A DNA stretch of 64,000 nt from Penelope pileata (Eukaryota > Chordata > Aves > Galliformes > Cracidae): NCBI GenBank assembly GCA_013396635.1, contig WBMW01003950.1:137625-201624 (forward strand), read 5' to 3'. Of the stretch, positions 23,191 to 38,800 are shown in pieces. The notes under the pieces were generated by a model. It searched no databases and was not told the DNA's origin. It saw only the letters and a program-made list of their open reading frames with translations. Position numbers and translations under genes: made by a program. Position 1 is the first letter of the stretch. Each line of letters starts with the position of its first letter.

Positions 23191-26100
23191 GAGAAATTTG
23201 CATGGTAATATGTGGAAAACTGTACAGACATTCAGCCTGATCAAGCTAATAAAGGTACCTGTAATCAGTGCGTCATTTCTTAAGAAAGGAAATGAGGCCA
23301 GCAGGAACTACTTTATGTTAAAAAAAAAAAAAAAAAAAAAGTCAACTGAAATTAATTATATCCCCATCCTTTATTTTTCATATCAGTTATTCCACTATTT
23401 TGGCAGACATAGTGTCATCTTTACAGATCTATTCTAATTATTGCTTTTAAATAAATATTTACTTGCAATCCTCATTCTGAAATTTTAAGATGTTACCAGA
23501 AACAGCCCTCATAATTATTTTAAAATCTTGGATTTGAGTGATCAGGACTCAGCTACTTTGTTTACAAAAAAAGAAAAGAAAAAGGCTTTGTCATAGCTGT
23601 GTAACTTATTTCTGAAGCCTGTTTAGTTCTAGGACTGCAAATTATTTTGTGACCTTTTTTTCTGCTAAACAGAGTGTCATCTTAGGTGAGCTTATTCCAT
23701 TTAAACTAAGTTAAAATAAGAAGTTACAAAACAAGTTACCAACTGAGAATGTAGCTCTTATTTAAATTAGTGACATACTGAATTCACCAATCACACCTCT
23801 GAAGCTACAAATGAGTGACCTCAGTCTCCAGTAGGTTTGGGTCTGGTTTCTGCCTCTTTATAGAAGAAGAAATGTAAACAAAAGTGGGATGCAGCCCAAA
23901 TGCCCAACACCCACAAATTTAACTTTTTGCCTTTTCTGTATGTGTTTATCTTCCTGTATTTCATGGAAATATTTTCCTCAATCTCAAAGAATAAAAAAAT
24001 ATATATTATTTTTTATTGCCCAAACTTATGGTTTGCTTTCTTTGGCAGTTCTGGAAAAGATTTGGGGCCAGAAGGCACTCCAGGGGCTTTGCCATAGTTC
24101 CCATCCCTGTCCCTGTCCTTGTCCTGCGAGCATATACATTAAGTATTGTATGCATCAAGTACCATATACAGACTTTCCTGAGGGAACAGAGGGCTTCCTT
24201 CACTGCATTTTGTAGCCACTAACTTAGAAGATATACATGCACTTGGCACAGTATTGAGTTGAATTCCATATTTTCTGTTCTATAGTTTACACATAGAAAG
24301 GTTAGAAGCCTATGGTTTTATATCAAAATTTAGATTTTCATTTTAAAGAGCTTCCACATCCTTAAAGCTAATTTTTCTATGGACCTGTAAAACAGTTTGG
24401 TGAAGCTAAGTACCCATTGATTGCGATTCTAGAGGAGTTTTTAAGCAGGCCTATTCCTACATGGAGTCATTATCCAGTGTACATTTTGGAGTGTAAAGAG
24501 GACAATGGTTCAACAAGGAATAAAACCGAATTTCATGTTTTAACATTAGAGAGAGTAAAGAAGATCATGTATTAATTAAATAAAAGACTAAACAGGACAA
24601 ACCTTTGGAACAACAGACATAACATTTAAGAATAAAATCAACATGGCAGGGTAAAGGTCGGAGAAGATCAAGTAAGACGCTAATAGTTGTGCTTTTTCCA
24701 TTTTCTTATCGATCAATATTATGTTTTTCCCAGTGAAAATGCAACAGCAGAGTTATTGCTGACCTTTTCTTCACCCTTCCATTCCATATAAAATCACAAC
24801 AAAATAACAAACAACTTCATAAGCTGCGGAGTTTTTTGAGACAAAAAATATGTGCCTAGAAAATCATTGTTTTAAAACATGCAGAGAAAAATGTTCTTCT
24901 TTTTGGTAAAAAGCAATCCACTTCTCTACTAATTACATATGTGCCAAAAAACTTTGCACCAGCTAAAAAGCAAACATTTACACATCTTCCTTGGAAAATT
25001 CAGCAACAAACTTTGCTAATATTTTAGACAAGGGGGAACAAATAGTCCCTCAGTAACAAGAAGAGAAATAAAATACATATCTCAATTAGGAAGAAAAAAT
25101 GGACATTTGCATTGCTATTATTACAATGTTAGTTCTGATTTTTTCTATTTTTACTTTCACTTTTTAATACACTCCAGATCAAAATTTTATTTATAAATAA
25201 TTATTACCTATATTGTGCTTTCAAAAAACTAAGAAAAATCTTTCCATTAAACTTTATGAAATTACTTACTAATGAAGACACGGATGATCACAGTGAGTAA
25301 ATCAATAAGAAGACTGTGTTTTCTGTTTCAGTGAAATGACACTTGCTTTCCATTCCTTGTCCCTGCCATCAGGAAGAATGACACAGAAAGTGAAGCAAAG
25401 AATAACAGAAATTTAAAAATTAGGAAAAAATTCATTTAGAATGATTTCACTTACTCCAGAGCAAGTTAAGTATTTTTAACCCTTTTTATATTTTTATTTT
25501 GTTCTAGTTAAAATAAGATCAGGAAAACAATGAAAGTTTTAGTGTGGAAAGCTGAATTTATTCATTATTTTTTTTATGTCAGCATAAAACACAGAGATAT
25601 TGTAACACCATAAAGAAACATCACTTTCAAGTGAAGAAAGGTGTTCATATTTTCTACTGTAAACTGTATTTTCAGGCTCATGTCGCAGAAATAATGATTT
25701 AAAAACTATCTTATTGAATAACATTCACAGCTGTCCTTTCAGAAATATATACTGAAGACACCATCAAAGCTAAATAGCTGCCAAGTAAAATGTTATTTCC
25801 ATTTCAAATATTCATGTAGTGAAGATATAATTGCTTCATACACAAACTAGATAATCACAGAACTACCTGCACTGAAGTTTAGCTTGATGAACTGTATGGT
25901 CTGGTGCTTAATAATACAGTAAGGACATGTTTTGTTGCAGAATTTTATATGCTCGCTAGATGTCCCTTTATGTGACATACAGGGTGTGGTGACTTGTAGA
26001 CATAGGAAGCCTCTTTGTCTTCTTAAAAATGATAGCTATTTCTCTGATTAAAATTTGTCATAGAAACACATAGGTAACTTAAGAATTCACAAAAATCTCA

Positions 26101-29100
26101 ATAATATATTTCAGCTTTCAAAACCTTGTCCTTGGCTACGAAATATTCAAGATGCATACGTATAACAAATGCTTTGCAGGAGATTAGAAACATTGCCAAC
26201 TCTCACAGCTTTCTTTGGAGCAGTGATATACCTGAAATTGGCTCTTAAAGCTGTGATTCACAAAGATATGTGATTGCTGGGGAAACTCTAGTCTTGTTTA
26301 GAAAAGCAGATTGCAGCCAGCCTGGCGGCATGAAGGAGCTTAAAAATGTAACTAGACTCTGTTTGAGGAGTTCAAAGTGCAGACTGCAAGTGCAGAGTCC
26401 CTAGATGTATTATTTATTACTAAATCTCATTTTCATTTTAACGATTTAATTATTTTACAGGTGTGAGTTGTTATTTATAAGTCTGGTGGCTGGGACATAG
26501 AAACTAATGTAATAAAATGCCCCTATTGTACTTTATTAGGCCCGACCAATTACTGTAGGCAGTACGCAGTTCTCACTTGCTCTCCTCCTGTTCACTATCT
26601 TCACCTCTGCACTAAGACAAAACCAAAGCCACTTAAAGAAATCACCATCCAAGATGAAATATCATGGTTTTTTTCCTATTAGCCCAGCAGTTATAATATT
26701 CACTCGAAACACTGGAAACTCACTGAAACTCTGGAACTTGAGACCAGTTACATTACGATCTGTGCAAACAAGAAAACATCCAAATATATAAAGTACTGTG
26801 ATGGGAAAATGAAGAACCTTCTGTACTCCTTTCATGCTGTTTCTTAACATAGAGTCCGTGTTTAAACCCCGTTTTTTCCATACTATTACTAATCACTAGT
26901 ATTCCTTAACAACTGCAAGCTGAAATAAAAAGCAAGTCACAACATCTTTACCTGGTGAGATAGTGGCTTTGCAGAAGATATTATTTGGATTATCAAATCG
27001 CAAAGGTAAATATTTCTGTTCAGTAGGCTTCATACTGTTTCCAAAATGTTTTCTTTCCTTCACAAAAGTTGTTGTGTAGGTACACAGCTCCTGGGATACT
27101 ATGGCTTAGGAATGAGCACACTACTCCTCCTATTGACCAAGACACACGAGAAGTTATTAGCACAGAAAGGAAGTGCAATGTTTCTGTTGTAGTAAAGGAC
27201 TTCTGGTTGTCGTAAGATCGCAAGGGTTGCCACTTTCTGTACTGCTTCTTCTCCCCTGCATTTTCTCATAAACTTTGGATATTTTGATTTCCATTCCCTT
27301 TCCTCTTTCTTCCCAATTTTCTTATATGAAAGTCCCTCCCTCTATTCCTGCTTTACTGCCTTTTAACCTGTCATTTTTTCATCCATCCTCTTTTTTTTCC
27401 CTCAGTTTGCCATAGTTTTGTCACAAATGTGGTGCCATACAGCTACTTTAGAAAGATTCTCTGACTGTGCGTCGTACATTTTCCCTTATTCAAATCACTC
27501 TATCTCTCACATTTTTCTGTGAGACTCATATTCAAGAAAGTTTCTAAGTCAACACTGCATTTTCCCTACGCTTTTGGTGACAGTGCCAATCACAGTGTCT
27601 GGCTAAAGATGGCTTGGAGATCAGGAAACCAGATTACTCTTGGAAAGAAAACTCAATTTGAGGCTTATATGTAAGAAGCTGAACAGACAGTGTGAAGGAG
27701 AAAATGTTTGCATTTTTCTAACTTGAAGAAGAACAGAGGAGAAAGAAAAAGCTGTAACAAGATAATTGGGAAACAGAGCATCAGTAAGAATGGCAAAATT
27801 AGGAAAATACATTTTTTTCAAAGACGTCAGCTGAACTGGATGTTCAAAAGTCTTCACAGGACAGGGACAACAATCGTGATCCTTGGAGATGGGACAGAGC
27901 AAGACAGAGTATCACTTGAGCTTGCGAAGCTGGCTCAAGTGTCCACAAATCAGGCTGGACCCAGCTGGGAGAACAGCTATATTCCAGGATTCATTTTTCT
28001 CCCTGCAGTTTAATTGGATTTGCAAAGAGAGTAGGAGAGGATATGAGGACTGTGTTGTACCATATTGGTCCAAGCTACAAATAAGCTAAGTGGCCTTGCA
28101 ATGGCTTTCCACATTTCTTTTTTGCAATTTTTATTTTTTCTTTTTTTATTTTCTTTTGCATGAGCGCAATTTAATAGTTATGTGGTTTTATTTTGTTTTG
28201 TTTTGTTTTTCCCAAAAGAAGATATATGTGCATTTATTTTCTCATGGAATTCCTATCACATGTCAGAGAAAGTCTTAACTGTGATGATCACTAAGAGATT
28301 TAAATTTCCAAAATCCTGAAGTGGATAGGGTTTTCCTGGGAAACTGAACAAAGCGTTTCATTTTGAAAAAGATCTCTTGAAATGGCTGACAACTCTAACT
28401 CTTATTACTGCTGGTGGCAATGGGCTAATGAAGGCTAAGAAGGGCTAATGAATGGAAGAGAAAAGTGTGTTTTGTATTTAAACCTCATGAACAAAGGATA
28501 AAACCTCATATACTGTCTTCCTCCCTACCCCTCCCAGAAAAAAGCAGCAAAAAAAAAAAAAAAAGGCATTTTCCAAGAACAGAAAATGCAATGCAGCTGT
28601 TTGCAAGTGAGAAATCTACTACAGTTGCTGGGTGCCCATCAATCAGTGGCTGAGATGAATCCATTTGTAAAAGTTAATAGAGCAAAGTATAATGAAAGAC
28701 AAATTGGTGTTATTAGTCTAAAGTTTATGGTTCAATTAAGCTAATAATATGCAGTAAGGCAAAAAGAATAATTAGAAATTATGATAAATATACATGTCTT
28801 TGCAAAGATATGACAAACTTGCATTTTTTGTTCTTCTTTTTGAATACACTCTTTTTCTTTTTTTGATAGCTCTATATACAGTTGCCCTGGGGCGTACACG
28901 AAAACTGTAAGATTTAAAACAGATAATTACTTGAAACCAAATAGTATTAAATATGCATCATAAAATTTACAGTGGGAATTATCCTGAGAGCAGAACCAAC
29001 TTGAGATTTTAAAAAATAAAAGTACATTTTAAATTTGTTTTGTGAAATTACTTGTTTATCAGATTTATAAAAAGATAAATTCTAAATGTTTTTTAACAAA

Positions 29101-29746
29101 GGATTATTATTCTATTCTCTGAACCCTCTAATATTTACAAAACACATACGATAAACTGATCTATCTACCATGAACCAAACCTTTTATGTCCTCAGTACTT
29201 CTCATTTTAGAAATGCATAGAGGAAAAAGTATCCTTGCCACTTGACTAACTGAGTGTTAGTCGGCACGGCTCCTCCCCATCTTGTAAGACAAAATATGAA
29301 AGCCAAGGAAACTTGCATCCTCCTTTACCCAGAAAGCCAGGTAGAAGGGTAGCCTCCAGGCCAGGAGACTTGCTTACTATTTAAACTAATTTTTTTTCTA
29401 TAACCTCTGTCAAAGGCGTCCACAGAACTGATGTGATCCTTTCAAGATTTTTGGCTCTATCAGGCTTTTCCAACAAGGCACAAGTACCCTGCTAGTCTTG
29501 CAATGCAATGTTTGGTTTTGCAAAACTACTCTTCAGCTCATGAAAACATTACTTACTTCTCTTTTCAATAAGAAAGAAGATTGGGTGCTATTGCCATAAG
29601 CGTGAGTTGCACAGGCAATATTGGAACTAGTAGCTTAAGTTGTGACTTAGAGATCAAAAATCGCTAAGTGTGCCATCAATCAGATCAGATCAACATTATT
29701 CTTAGTCTTTGAGTCTCCAAGTTTACAGTATTATTTAAAATAAATA

Positions 29747-29783
29747 GAGATAGATAGATAAAGAGATAGATAGACAGATAAAC

Positions 29784-29818
<35 letters not shown>

Positions 29819-29837
29819 TAGATAGATAGATAGATAA
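29747..29837. repeat. (GATA)n/(GACA)n compound microsatellite
   Basis: GATA units, then about eight GACA units, then GATA units again, with a few GATAAA interruptions. This is the classical Bkm-type GATA/GACA pattern. Confidence 0.95.
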
Positions 29838-32800
29838 AGCTATTAAGACATCAGCGATGGTATTTGGGGCATTGAAAGATGGATGGGGACTTTGAAAGAG
29901 GAGGATCAAACACAAATTCTACGGAAACAATCCAAATTTTAACATTTATATTTAATTTGTATCTGACTCATTCTGCAATTTGTGGAACATGAAGCTTTCT
30001 TTCATCTAAACAGGGAAGATAAACGCTGGAAATCTGCAGCAGAAAGCTTATAGGAGAGAGGTCAATTTTGAAATGTGTTGTGAATATTCCTTTGAGGTTT
30101 TGTTGAGAGACAAAGAAATTGAAGAGAACTTAACAACAGAAAAGTAATTAAATCAAGTCTCTAAAGCACAAACTATTAATTTCAAAGTTTTCTTCAACAT
30201 TCTCTAGGAGGCGAAAAGAAATAATGCCAAAAACAGACAAACAAACAAACAACACCCATATAATTCACAGGCATTAAGCAAAGAAAGAACCATCAGATCA
30301 TCTCGGGGAAGCTAAATATTGCGCACCCTTAATTAATCAAACACCTTCCATCAAGTCCCAAGGCTGTGTATTTCAGTCAGCAGAAGACTGAGGACAGCAG
30401 AGATCAAGACACTTCCAGGATGGGAAACAGATTAGATATACATCCAACAAAAGCTCAGTTACCCTCACAGCAAATAAATAGTATTCTAATTCAAGAAACA
30501 ATGTCTAGCTTCAGTAGGATTTCAGGGTACCTTTGTCAACAAGACTGTGATCCCCTACTGTCAGAGCTCTTTTCCGCTATGAAATTCCTGTTGCCTGTGA
30601 TCAAGTTACATCTTGAGCTTCTCTTCAAACAAGTTGAGCAAGATGAGCTCTGAAAGCCTTGTATTATGGGACACGAATATTTTTTTGTCTAACATGGCCA
30701 AATATTTTGACAGAGAATGTCCTGAAAAAGTTTCATGCTTCCCCCCCAAAATCTAAGTATAACAATCAAAACTTTTACAAAAATTGCTTTAGACTAGATA
30801 TTTTGTTAACCACAATTTAACCTACAAAGGGACAAGATGTTGAGAGGCTCTTACTAATTTTATTCAGCGTTTCCATTCTCTTGTCTTTTTGTTGGGTAAA
30901 TGAATTGCAACAACTTAATCCATCTCATATTCAAAAATTCTGTCTGCATTTTTCTTTGTATGTTTGTCATTTGAAATTGTATAACAGATTGTTTAGGCAA
31001 AGTTATTTAAACCTATAAAGTAACTCTTACCTACTGCAATCAGTAATTCAAATATTTTCTCACTCAAACTTCTAATTTCCATCTGTGATTGATTACTTAA
31101 GTATCGGAAGATGTTTGGGTACTTTCCCCCTTCCTATTAGTTGAAAGACTGTCAAATTTACAAAGAGCTTCCTGCAATAGTTTCAATTAGAACTGAACAA
31201 ATAGTCTCCACATAACAATTCAGGAAATTCATTACATCTTCGTGCTTGCTGACTCTGGGGAAAGATCCTCAAATAGAGCTGATGTGTTGATAGACAGAGG
31301 TGTTCTTCCCTTTCTTCCTACATATATACAGTTCACAAATAACATACAGTTCCTTTGAATATTTAATATTCAAAATCCAAAATTTTTTGAATGTTTTCAC
31401 TAATATTAACAACTGTATTATTTAGCTGAATTGGTCCAACACAATTGCCAGTAAGGCCTGCACAACCAAGCACCTCATGGTAGGTAAGCCTTGACCAGCA
31501 TTCCCCTCTTACCACACTTGCACAGTAGCAGAGCTTGAGGAGCATGGATTTTAGTGGTATTTGTCATCCTCCCATTCCAAGCAAACCACTTTTGTGCTTG
31601 CCTTGCTCTAAGGGGTAATGGTCATTTTGGACAATGAGTAGGAATGGTTTCTCAACTCTGGCATCTCTCTCTAGGTTTTAGAAAAAGGTAAAATGTGCTC
31701 TGAGCTCCAGGAGAAAAGGAAGGGAAGAAATAAAAGTCATATCCATGCCTTTGTCTGCTTGGACTTGGAGAACACAGAAAATTCTGCCTGGCCTTGTCCA
31801 CAAGAAATAACGTCCCCAGACTGCCACTTCATTTCTGCCCTCACTCTTGTTCCTTTACAATGTCCTCTACATTCATCCTTACTTGGGCCAAAGGGAAACA
31901 CCTTTGGAGGGAAACATTAAATACAATGCAGGGATAAGGATAATGTGAACAACAGACGTGGGAAGGGGAGCATTGAGTCTGGAGACTGCCCGTGAAACAG
32001 TTCAAAGAACAGAATCCCTTCCTACATGAAGTACTGGATGTGGCATCCCTCTGAATTTTCACTTAGTAGAAATGAAATTTCAATTCCTGGAGTTAGGGAA
32101 AAAAAAAAATTGAAATTTATCCCATTACTCCCACCTAACACTGTGGACGCTTGAAAGGATTCTTCTGAGAGTTCTGAAATACATCATTCCTTTTGACTCT
32201 TCTTTGGAGGTTTTCTTCCCTTTCCCATATTTTCTCTTAGAGAACATCAGTGCCATCCCAAGATCATGCCTGGGACAATATATCTTTTTTAGAATAACTC
32301 AGCTAGCAGAAAATTAAATGGATGGGGGAAGTGTTTAAGTTTTCCCATTGTTGATTATTAATACATTTTCCAAACCATTTTCAGAGAGTATTATCTGAAG
32401 TAGGGAGAAGCTTTCTACTTTATGAGCTTTTATTTTCAGTTAGGGGAGTCAAAATTACAATCTTCATCCCTTTGTTCATCAGGCACAGCACAGGCACACC
32501 AGCCTCAGCCTGAAGACACCTATAAGCCCAGTGGCATCTCATTTTCTTCTCTGACTCTACACTAAATACCAGTCATACCTATAAAAACCCCCAGGATTGC
32601 TTTAGAGATCTTTAACAGGACTAAAGCTGCTTCAAGATATATGGAGGAGTTCCTCTACCTAATTTGTGCAGGGCAAGGTCCACCTTCTTTTTGGGGAGCA
32701 GGAAGGCCACTCACTGGTGATGGGAGAGCCCGGGACTCAGCAGTGGCATTCCCTTGGCTACTGCTAGGCTATTCTGGAGCAAAACTGGCCAGAGGAAGGG

Positions 32801-35800
32801 GTCAAAATTTGAATGGTAGCATTAAATCTGAATTGTCACAGAGATATATTTTTTGTAAGGGCTTATCCTCATGTTGTTCCCTACTTCATTTCTCCATTTC
32901 AGTCAGTACTCAGATCTGTAGGGCTTTACAAACAAATTACAAATAATTTTCCCTCTGTTTCCCATTGTAACAACACTATTTCAGAGAGCACCAAGAAAAT
33001 TTCCTTGATTTTTAATACTGTGACAATACCTCAGTTTTAATTACTTGAACAAAAGAGTTTCTAGTCCGTCAGAGTGCCTTTCAAGGTCTGAAAAGATATT
33101 AACTGATTCCATAACCAATTACCTACATTTTCCTTTACTTATTGCAAATGTGACCTTTTGTTAGAATTTGATTGCAAGTTTCCTGCTGTGAGTATATAAC
33201 TATCTATGTGTCTGAGAACGGCTACCCTCCACTCATGTGATGACTGCTGTTAATTTTAATACACTTTGATGGCTGGAGAACAAATAAGTGTCTGTGACAC
33301 AGAGCAGAGACATTTGAAGGTGGATAAACTACCACTTTAATGAGTAGAAATCAGCAAGTAAAGGGGCCTTCCAGTGACAAACCAGAAGACCTTCAACCTA
33401 AGCAAAGAAAAGTATTTTTCAGTCTGGAAAGAATTAAAAAAAAAATGTTACTATCCATATAGTGGTAGAATAACAGGACAGCTCATAAAAATGACACAAA
33501 TTAGAGAGAAGGGAAATACATAAATAAATACTCTCAAGAGATAACCTATTTGTTTTGTAAGTTAAACTGTGTAGGATAAATATTTCAGAGAAACTACTGC
33601 ATCTTTTTATTTTTATTACCTGTTGATAGTAATCCACTGAGATACAAACAAAATTGGGTTGTAGATATGGGCTTTCTTCCATACTGCTACTATATTATTG
33701 CTGTCTTTGTGTGTGTGTGTGTTTCTTTTTTTCCTTGACTCCAGAAACTATCCTTTGGCTAGACTCCTACCTCTGAAGAAAAATATACTTACAGATTTGC
33801 TGGAGTCCAGAGGAGAGAAAAATGAAAATCAAGAAGATGAAAGGATTTGCTTCCAAGACAACATTTAAAAAGTTACATAACCTGATTAAGTAATGATCAA
33901 AGTGGCATGTATTAATTCTTTTTAAATGTTTAAATAGTATGAATTCTTAAGAGTGAGAGGAATTAATAATCAATAGTTAAGGAAGAAGTGGGATATTAGA
34001 AAGTTGTTAATTATCTAAAAATAAGTAGAGTGGGTTATTTATTGTATGGAAAAATTAAAACATTTTCCAAAGAAAATGAAAAAAAACATTTTCTGCTTAT
34101 GTAAAATGATATTTGACCAAACTCTGGCTCTAGAAACTACATTATTTATTTTACTGTTTTTTCCCCTAAAAATGTACAATTGCACACCGCAAAGTTCTAT
34201 TGTGCAAAACTAGGAGACATGAAAAATGTTTGCAGCTATGATTTTTTACTCTTCATTTTCTATTTTTCCTCCATGGCACGTAGACTTGTTATTCTGAACC
34301 CTAAATAAAGACTTGTTATCACTAGTGGAAGAGTTTGCAGAGAGTAACAGCTCCTCTGAATATATGTAAAAAAGGAGAAGCAAGCAGGAAACATTCTCTG
34401 AATTTGTTCTTTCCTACTCAGTCGCTATTGAATGGTTCCCCAGATTGATTAAATGATTATTAACCTACAGAAACATCTTTCCCTAGGTTCTCAATCACTT
34501 ATTAAAGAGCCTCATATGTATGCAGAAAAAAACCAATCTTCATAATTTTGATCCCCAAAAGAAATCCCATCTTTGCACTGACTCCGGAGTCTACCACTTG
34601 TCTAGATCCTTACTCCCTCGCTTTATACAACAATACCAAAAGTTTCAGACTTGTACGAGTTCTTAGGTCCCTCTATAGCATTTTAGTTTCACAGCTTGTA
34701 GCTGACTTTTTTTTTCTGCTATCACTGTTAATCAAATAAGCAGAGAAGGGGCATTGCCTCTGTTTAAAATGCAAAACATTTCTCATTATAAAGGCTTTTT
34801 TCAGTAATAGTATTCTTTTTTTTCAAACAATTCCATTTGAAATTGTCCATGCCTGGTGAGGTAATTTTGTCCTCATTGCTGGAAGAGAGAATTTCAACAA
34901 AGATGACACAGCTGAATCAAAGAGTCAGATGAGCATAACTACCATGGTACTTATTCCAGCTCTTCCATGCTGTGATGGTGTCAGGGGATACCCCCTACTG
35001 TAGCTGACATTGCTCTCTGAAGGCAGGAAAAAAGGTCTCAGACTTGTACTGTTGGCACACATCATTCACAATCATCCAAATCTGAATACTGCTGCTTAGT
35101 TTCTATCCAGGTCCCTGGGAGAAGGTTGTCTTTGGTCCGTTACCTGAGTAGCTCTCAAGCTGGTAGCAGCTGGCATCCACCAAAACTGTATTTCTACACT
35201 TCTGGTGTTAAAAATCTGCCATGATAATAGCTCCCATGCAGCTCTTTTATTCTGCTGACCCCAGGAACGCTATCGCCTTGACAAATAGCCACAGAGATTT
35301 CTAAGCACCCTGCCTTGCGCATAGGTTCCACTGTCAGTGAAATTCTGTCTCAGAAAATGTTTCTTTCTAGGCATGAATAAATTCTCTCTTCCCCTTAGAG
35401 CACAGGACTAGAGACCTCTAGATAGCCAGCGCAGCTGAGCATGCAGAGATGTTTGGAACAGAAAGCCACATTCCAAAGCAGTACTGCAATAGCAAGAGCG
35501 TGAGGGCAGGCAAGGCCTGAGCTGCCAGGGATATACTGATTGTAGGACAGCACTTGAGTGTAAGCTCACTGCCAGTTGGTATCCAGACTTGGCATTCCTC
35601 TACAGTGCAGCCAGCTGACACACTACACACATAGCATTTTGGAATAGAAATTGACACAATTGTGAATGACCCAGGAGAGGAGGAGGAGCAAGGTTTGTGA
35701 TCAGCAACAAACTCAGACTGCAGCTAGCTCATCAGCCAACTGATACAGTCAAAAGAGATCTGGCACACAGATCCAAAAGCGTGGATGGCATTTCCAGGAA

Positions 35801-38800
35801 GAATGACTGGTAACAAGTAGTTCCACACAACTTCTTATAAAATCGATGTTGAGTCCCTGTTCACACTGAATAAAAACTATCCATAAAACAGAGCACTTTG
35901 TTGAACATTGTTTGCAGAAAGGTTCAGTCATTCTTGCCTTTCTGTATCAGTGACTTGTGTTTGTTTTTTTCTCAGTAAGTATTATCAGAGCAAGCAGGAG
36001 AGAGGAAGCACTTATATTACAGTGGCTACTTTGGAAATGAATGAATTCATACCCAGATGTATATTTCCCAGGTTATAAAAGGTCTTGAATCTAAGGCTGT
36101 GAAATTCAGTGAAACAGTAAATCTTGTAAAATGTAATTATAACAAGGACAAATATAAAACAATCAAGATTAATTAGAAACCAGAATGATATAAGATGCAA
36201 AGCCACAGGATTTCAGAATTAAAACTGTTTACTATTAGCATGTATTTTATTTATGCAACATCTTGCAGATTGTCCCCAGTCTGTATCTTTCTCCATTATC
36301 TTCTGCCTACCTTTTTCTTCTTGTTCTCATCTTACTACTTTTCAAAGGAAAGTTACTTATACATTTCAGCCTATTTGACCTCTTAGAACTGAATTTATCA
36401 TCTTTTTTAAAATTTTTTTTCTACATTATAACCTTCTAAACTTAATTACAAAAATATCAATAAACCCAGTAAGGAAAGCAGTAATAGCAAAGGAAATTAT
36501 GCATTTCCAATACACACCTATTAAAACACAGTCTACAAACCAAGTCTTCAAAGCTGCACAGTAGACTGTGAAGTTTCTTTATATACAATAAAAGAGAAAG
36601 CCTGATTTTTGTATTGCATTTTGTAAAAAATGTCATTGGGCTAGCTACTAGATGGCAAAGGTTTTCAAATTGATTTACATTTTGCTCCTTTCTCTGCAAC
36701 GACAAACAATATAAACCACCTTAAAAATTGACATAGTTTGTCACACTAGTAGCCACTGGTCTTGATGGTGAAGCGGAATGACAAGAGGAATTGCACTGCT
36801 TTCAGAGGCTGGAGTTACTTGTGCAAGACAGACAAGATGGGTGGGATTTAGTTGCCTAAACACAGTCACCTCATGCCACCCGAGTTGCCCTGGGGCAGTC
36901 ACAATAATCTCCACAATGCTGGCAGCTCTGCAGCAGGACTTCAGGGAGATTCAGAACTTCCCCCCTGCAAAACAGCAGGTGGGGGGAAGGCAGGCTTAAA
37001 ATGTCAGGGCCAATACCAAAAGTGATACTTGACACTTCTGTTTAGGCAACTGAATCTTCCTATCCTCCTCGAGTGTTCATTATTCTGAACTCCTTGGAGT
37101 GCCTGGGGGCTGTAGCTTGCCTTTCACTCCATTCATACCTAAAAAACTGACTTTTTCCAGAGATTTCAGTGAAAACAAATCAAGCACAGGAACTCTACCC
37201 AAAGAATTTTTGTTTCCCCAGTTATACAGCTGGGAAAGGATTAAAAAAACCTTTTTGTCTGATTCCTTTTTCTATTGTTTCCATATTTCATAGAAATTAT
37301 GTGATGTGCTAGCTGGGTCCTCACACCACTTCTAGCCAACCTGGCAGAATGCAGGGGAACTCCTGCAGCTTTTAGAGTTCGCAAACAATTTTGAATTTCT
37401 TTCAGAATGAAATGCCTCAGACGTGTAACTTTTCACAGAAGAAATAAAAGCCACTGAAATTTTTGCCACCTTATAATATTGTTCAATGGTGAGTGCTCTC
37501 AGTTAGGAGCTGAAAAATCTGCTCTGAGATATGTATTAATTTTGAAGCAAGGACTTCAACCCAGTTCTCCTACCAGCCAAGAGACTGCCTGCAGCAGAAA
37601 ACCATTGAAGAACTGCAGGTGCAGCCTTCCCAGGCTTGACAGAGCTGTTCCATCTCATGTTAATAATTAAATATTCATTGGAGCATGGACCAGAACCTGA
37701 CTCTCCCACTTCCCAGGTGATAGCCCTAATTACATGCCTGTGTCATCAATCTCTGTCTCTGCTGTAATGAATTGTCATTATTTGTATATATTGAAAGAGA
37801 TTTAACAGAAGAAATGGAGGACAGCTCCCCTTCCTCCTCCCCTCCCCTCTGCATATCCAGCAGCCAAGAGGTTACAGAACTCTTTCTGGCACAGATGAAG
37901 AGTTAGGCTTAAATCTTTCCTCTGGATTACACAGGGTAAAAGTCTGAGGAGTGATGCACGGAGAATAGCACTAGTCACTGCAAGGTAGCCCTTGAACACT
38001 GTCCTCTTCTTTAAGTAGTGGGAGAATGAATCTGGTAAGAATATGACTGAGGTCATTACGAAGAAGGTTCTCAACCAGGTTCGCTGTGGGTAAGTTTTTG
38101 TGCATATCTATAGGCCACTGAATTTGGGCTTAACAATCCTGCTCATTCCTTAAAACAAGAGTTAGGCACCAGAAGGCATTTGTGGATGCTTAAGTCTCTT
38201 TGCACACCTAGCCCTTGTTATCTACAGGATTGCCCGCAGAGGCACACATCGTTTCTAATAATTCGCTAATGAAAGGCAGTGTCAATAATTGATATATTGT
38301 CTCTATACTTCTCACCCCTCAGGTGTCATTATATAGCCCTTGACACTGACCTGAGCAGCAGAAAGATTTTACATTAAGACTCACACAAAAGATCCTTCAG
38401 ACTCTATAATCACATATTGCCTCTCCAGGGCATTTTCTACAACGGAATACCATATTTTCATATCCATTACTCACATTCTCTGTAATATTTTCAGCACTAA
38501 CAGTGTTGAAATTACTTGCACAGCCTTTAAATAGTCTGTTTTTACTACAGTGAGTAGGTGTTTCCCAAGAGTTTTCCACAGCTAGATTCTTCCTGAAACG
38601 CAGTGTAAGAGAACTAAACTATCACAAGCTAAGAGTCTGTTAACGCTTACCTTTTCTTTAGGAAAACAAATGAGATTAGAATTGATAGACGTAGTGCTAT
38701 TTATAATAGACACACTAGTTCTGTGCATCCCCTGTATGTGCAGAATTACCAACTCTACAGTGTAGAAAAGCATTTTCTGTTACACTGCAGTCAAAGAAGA

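Noticed and set aside
29685..29915. Frame with long Ser-Ile-Tyr-Leu and Cys-Leu-Ser-Val repeats
   Set aside because: Translation of the GATA/GACA microsatellite.
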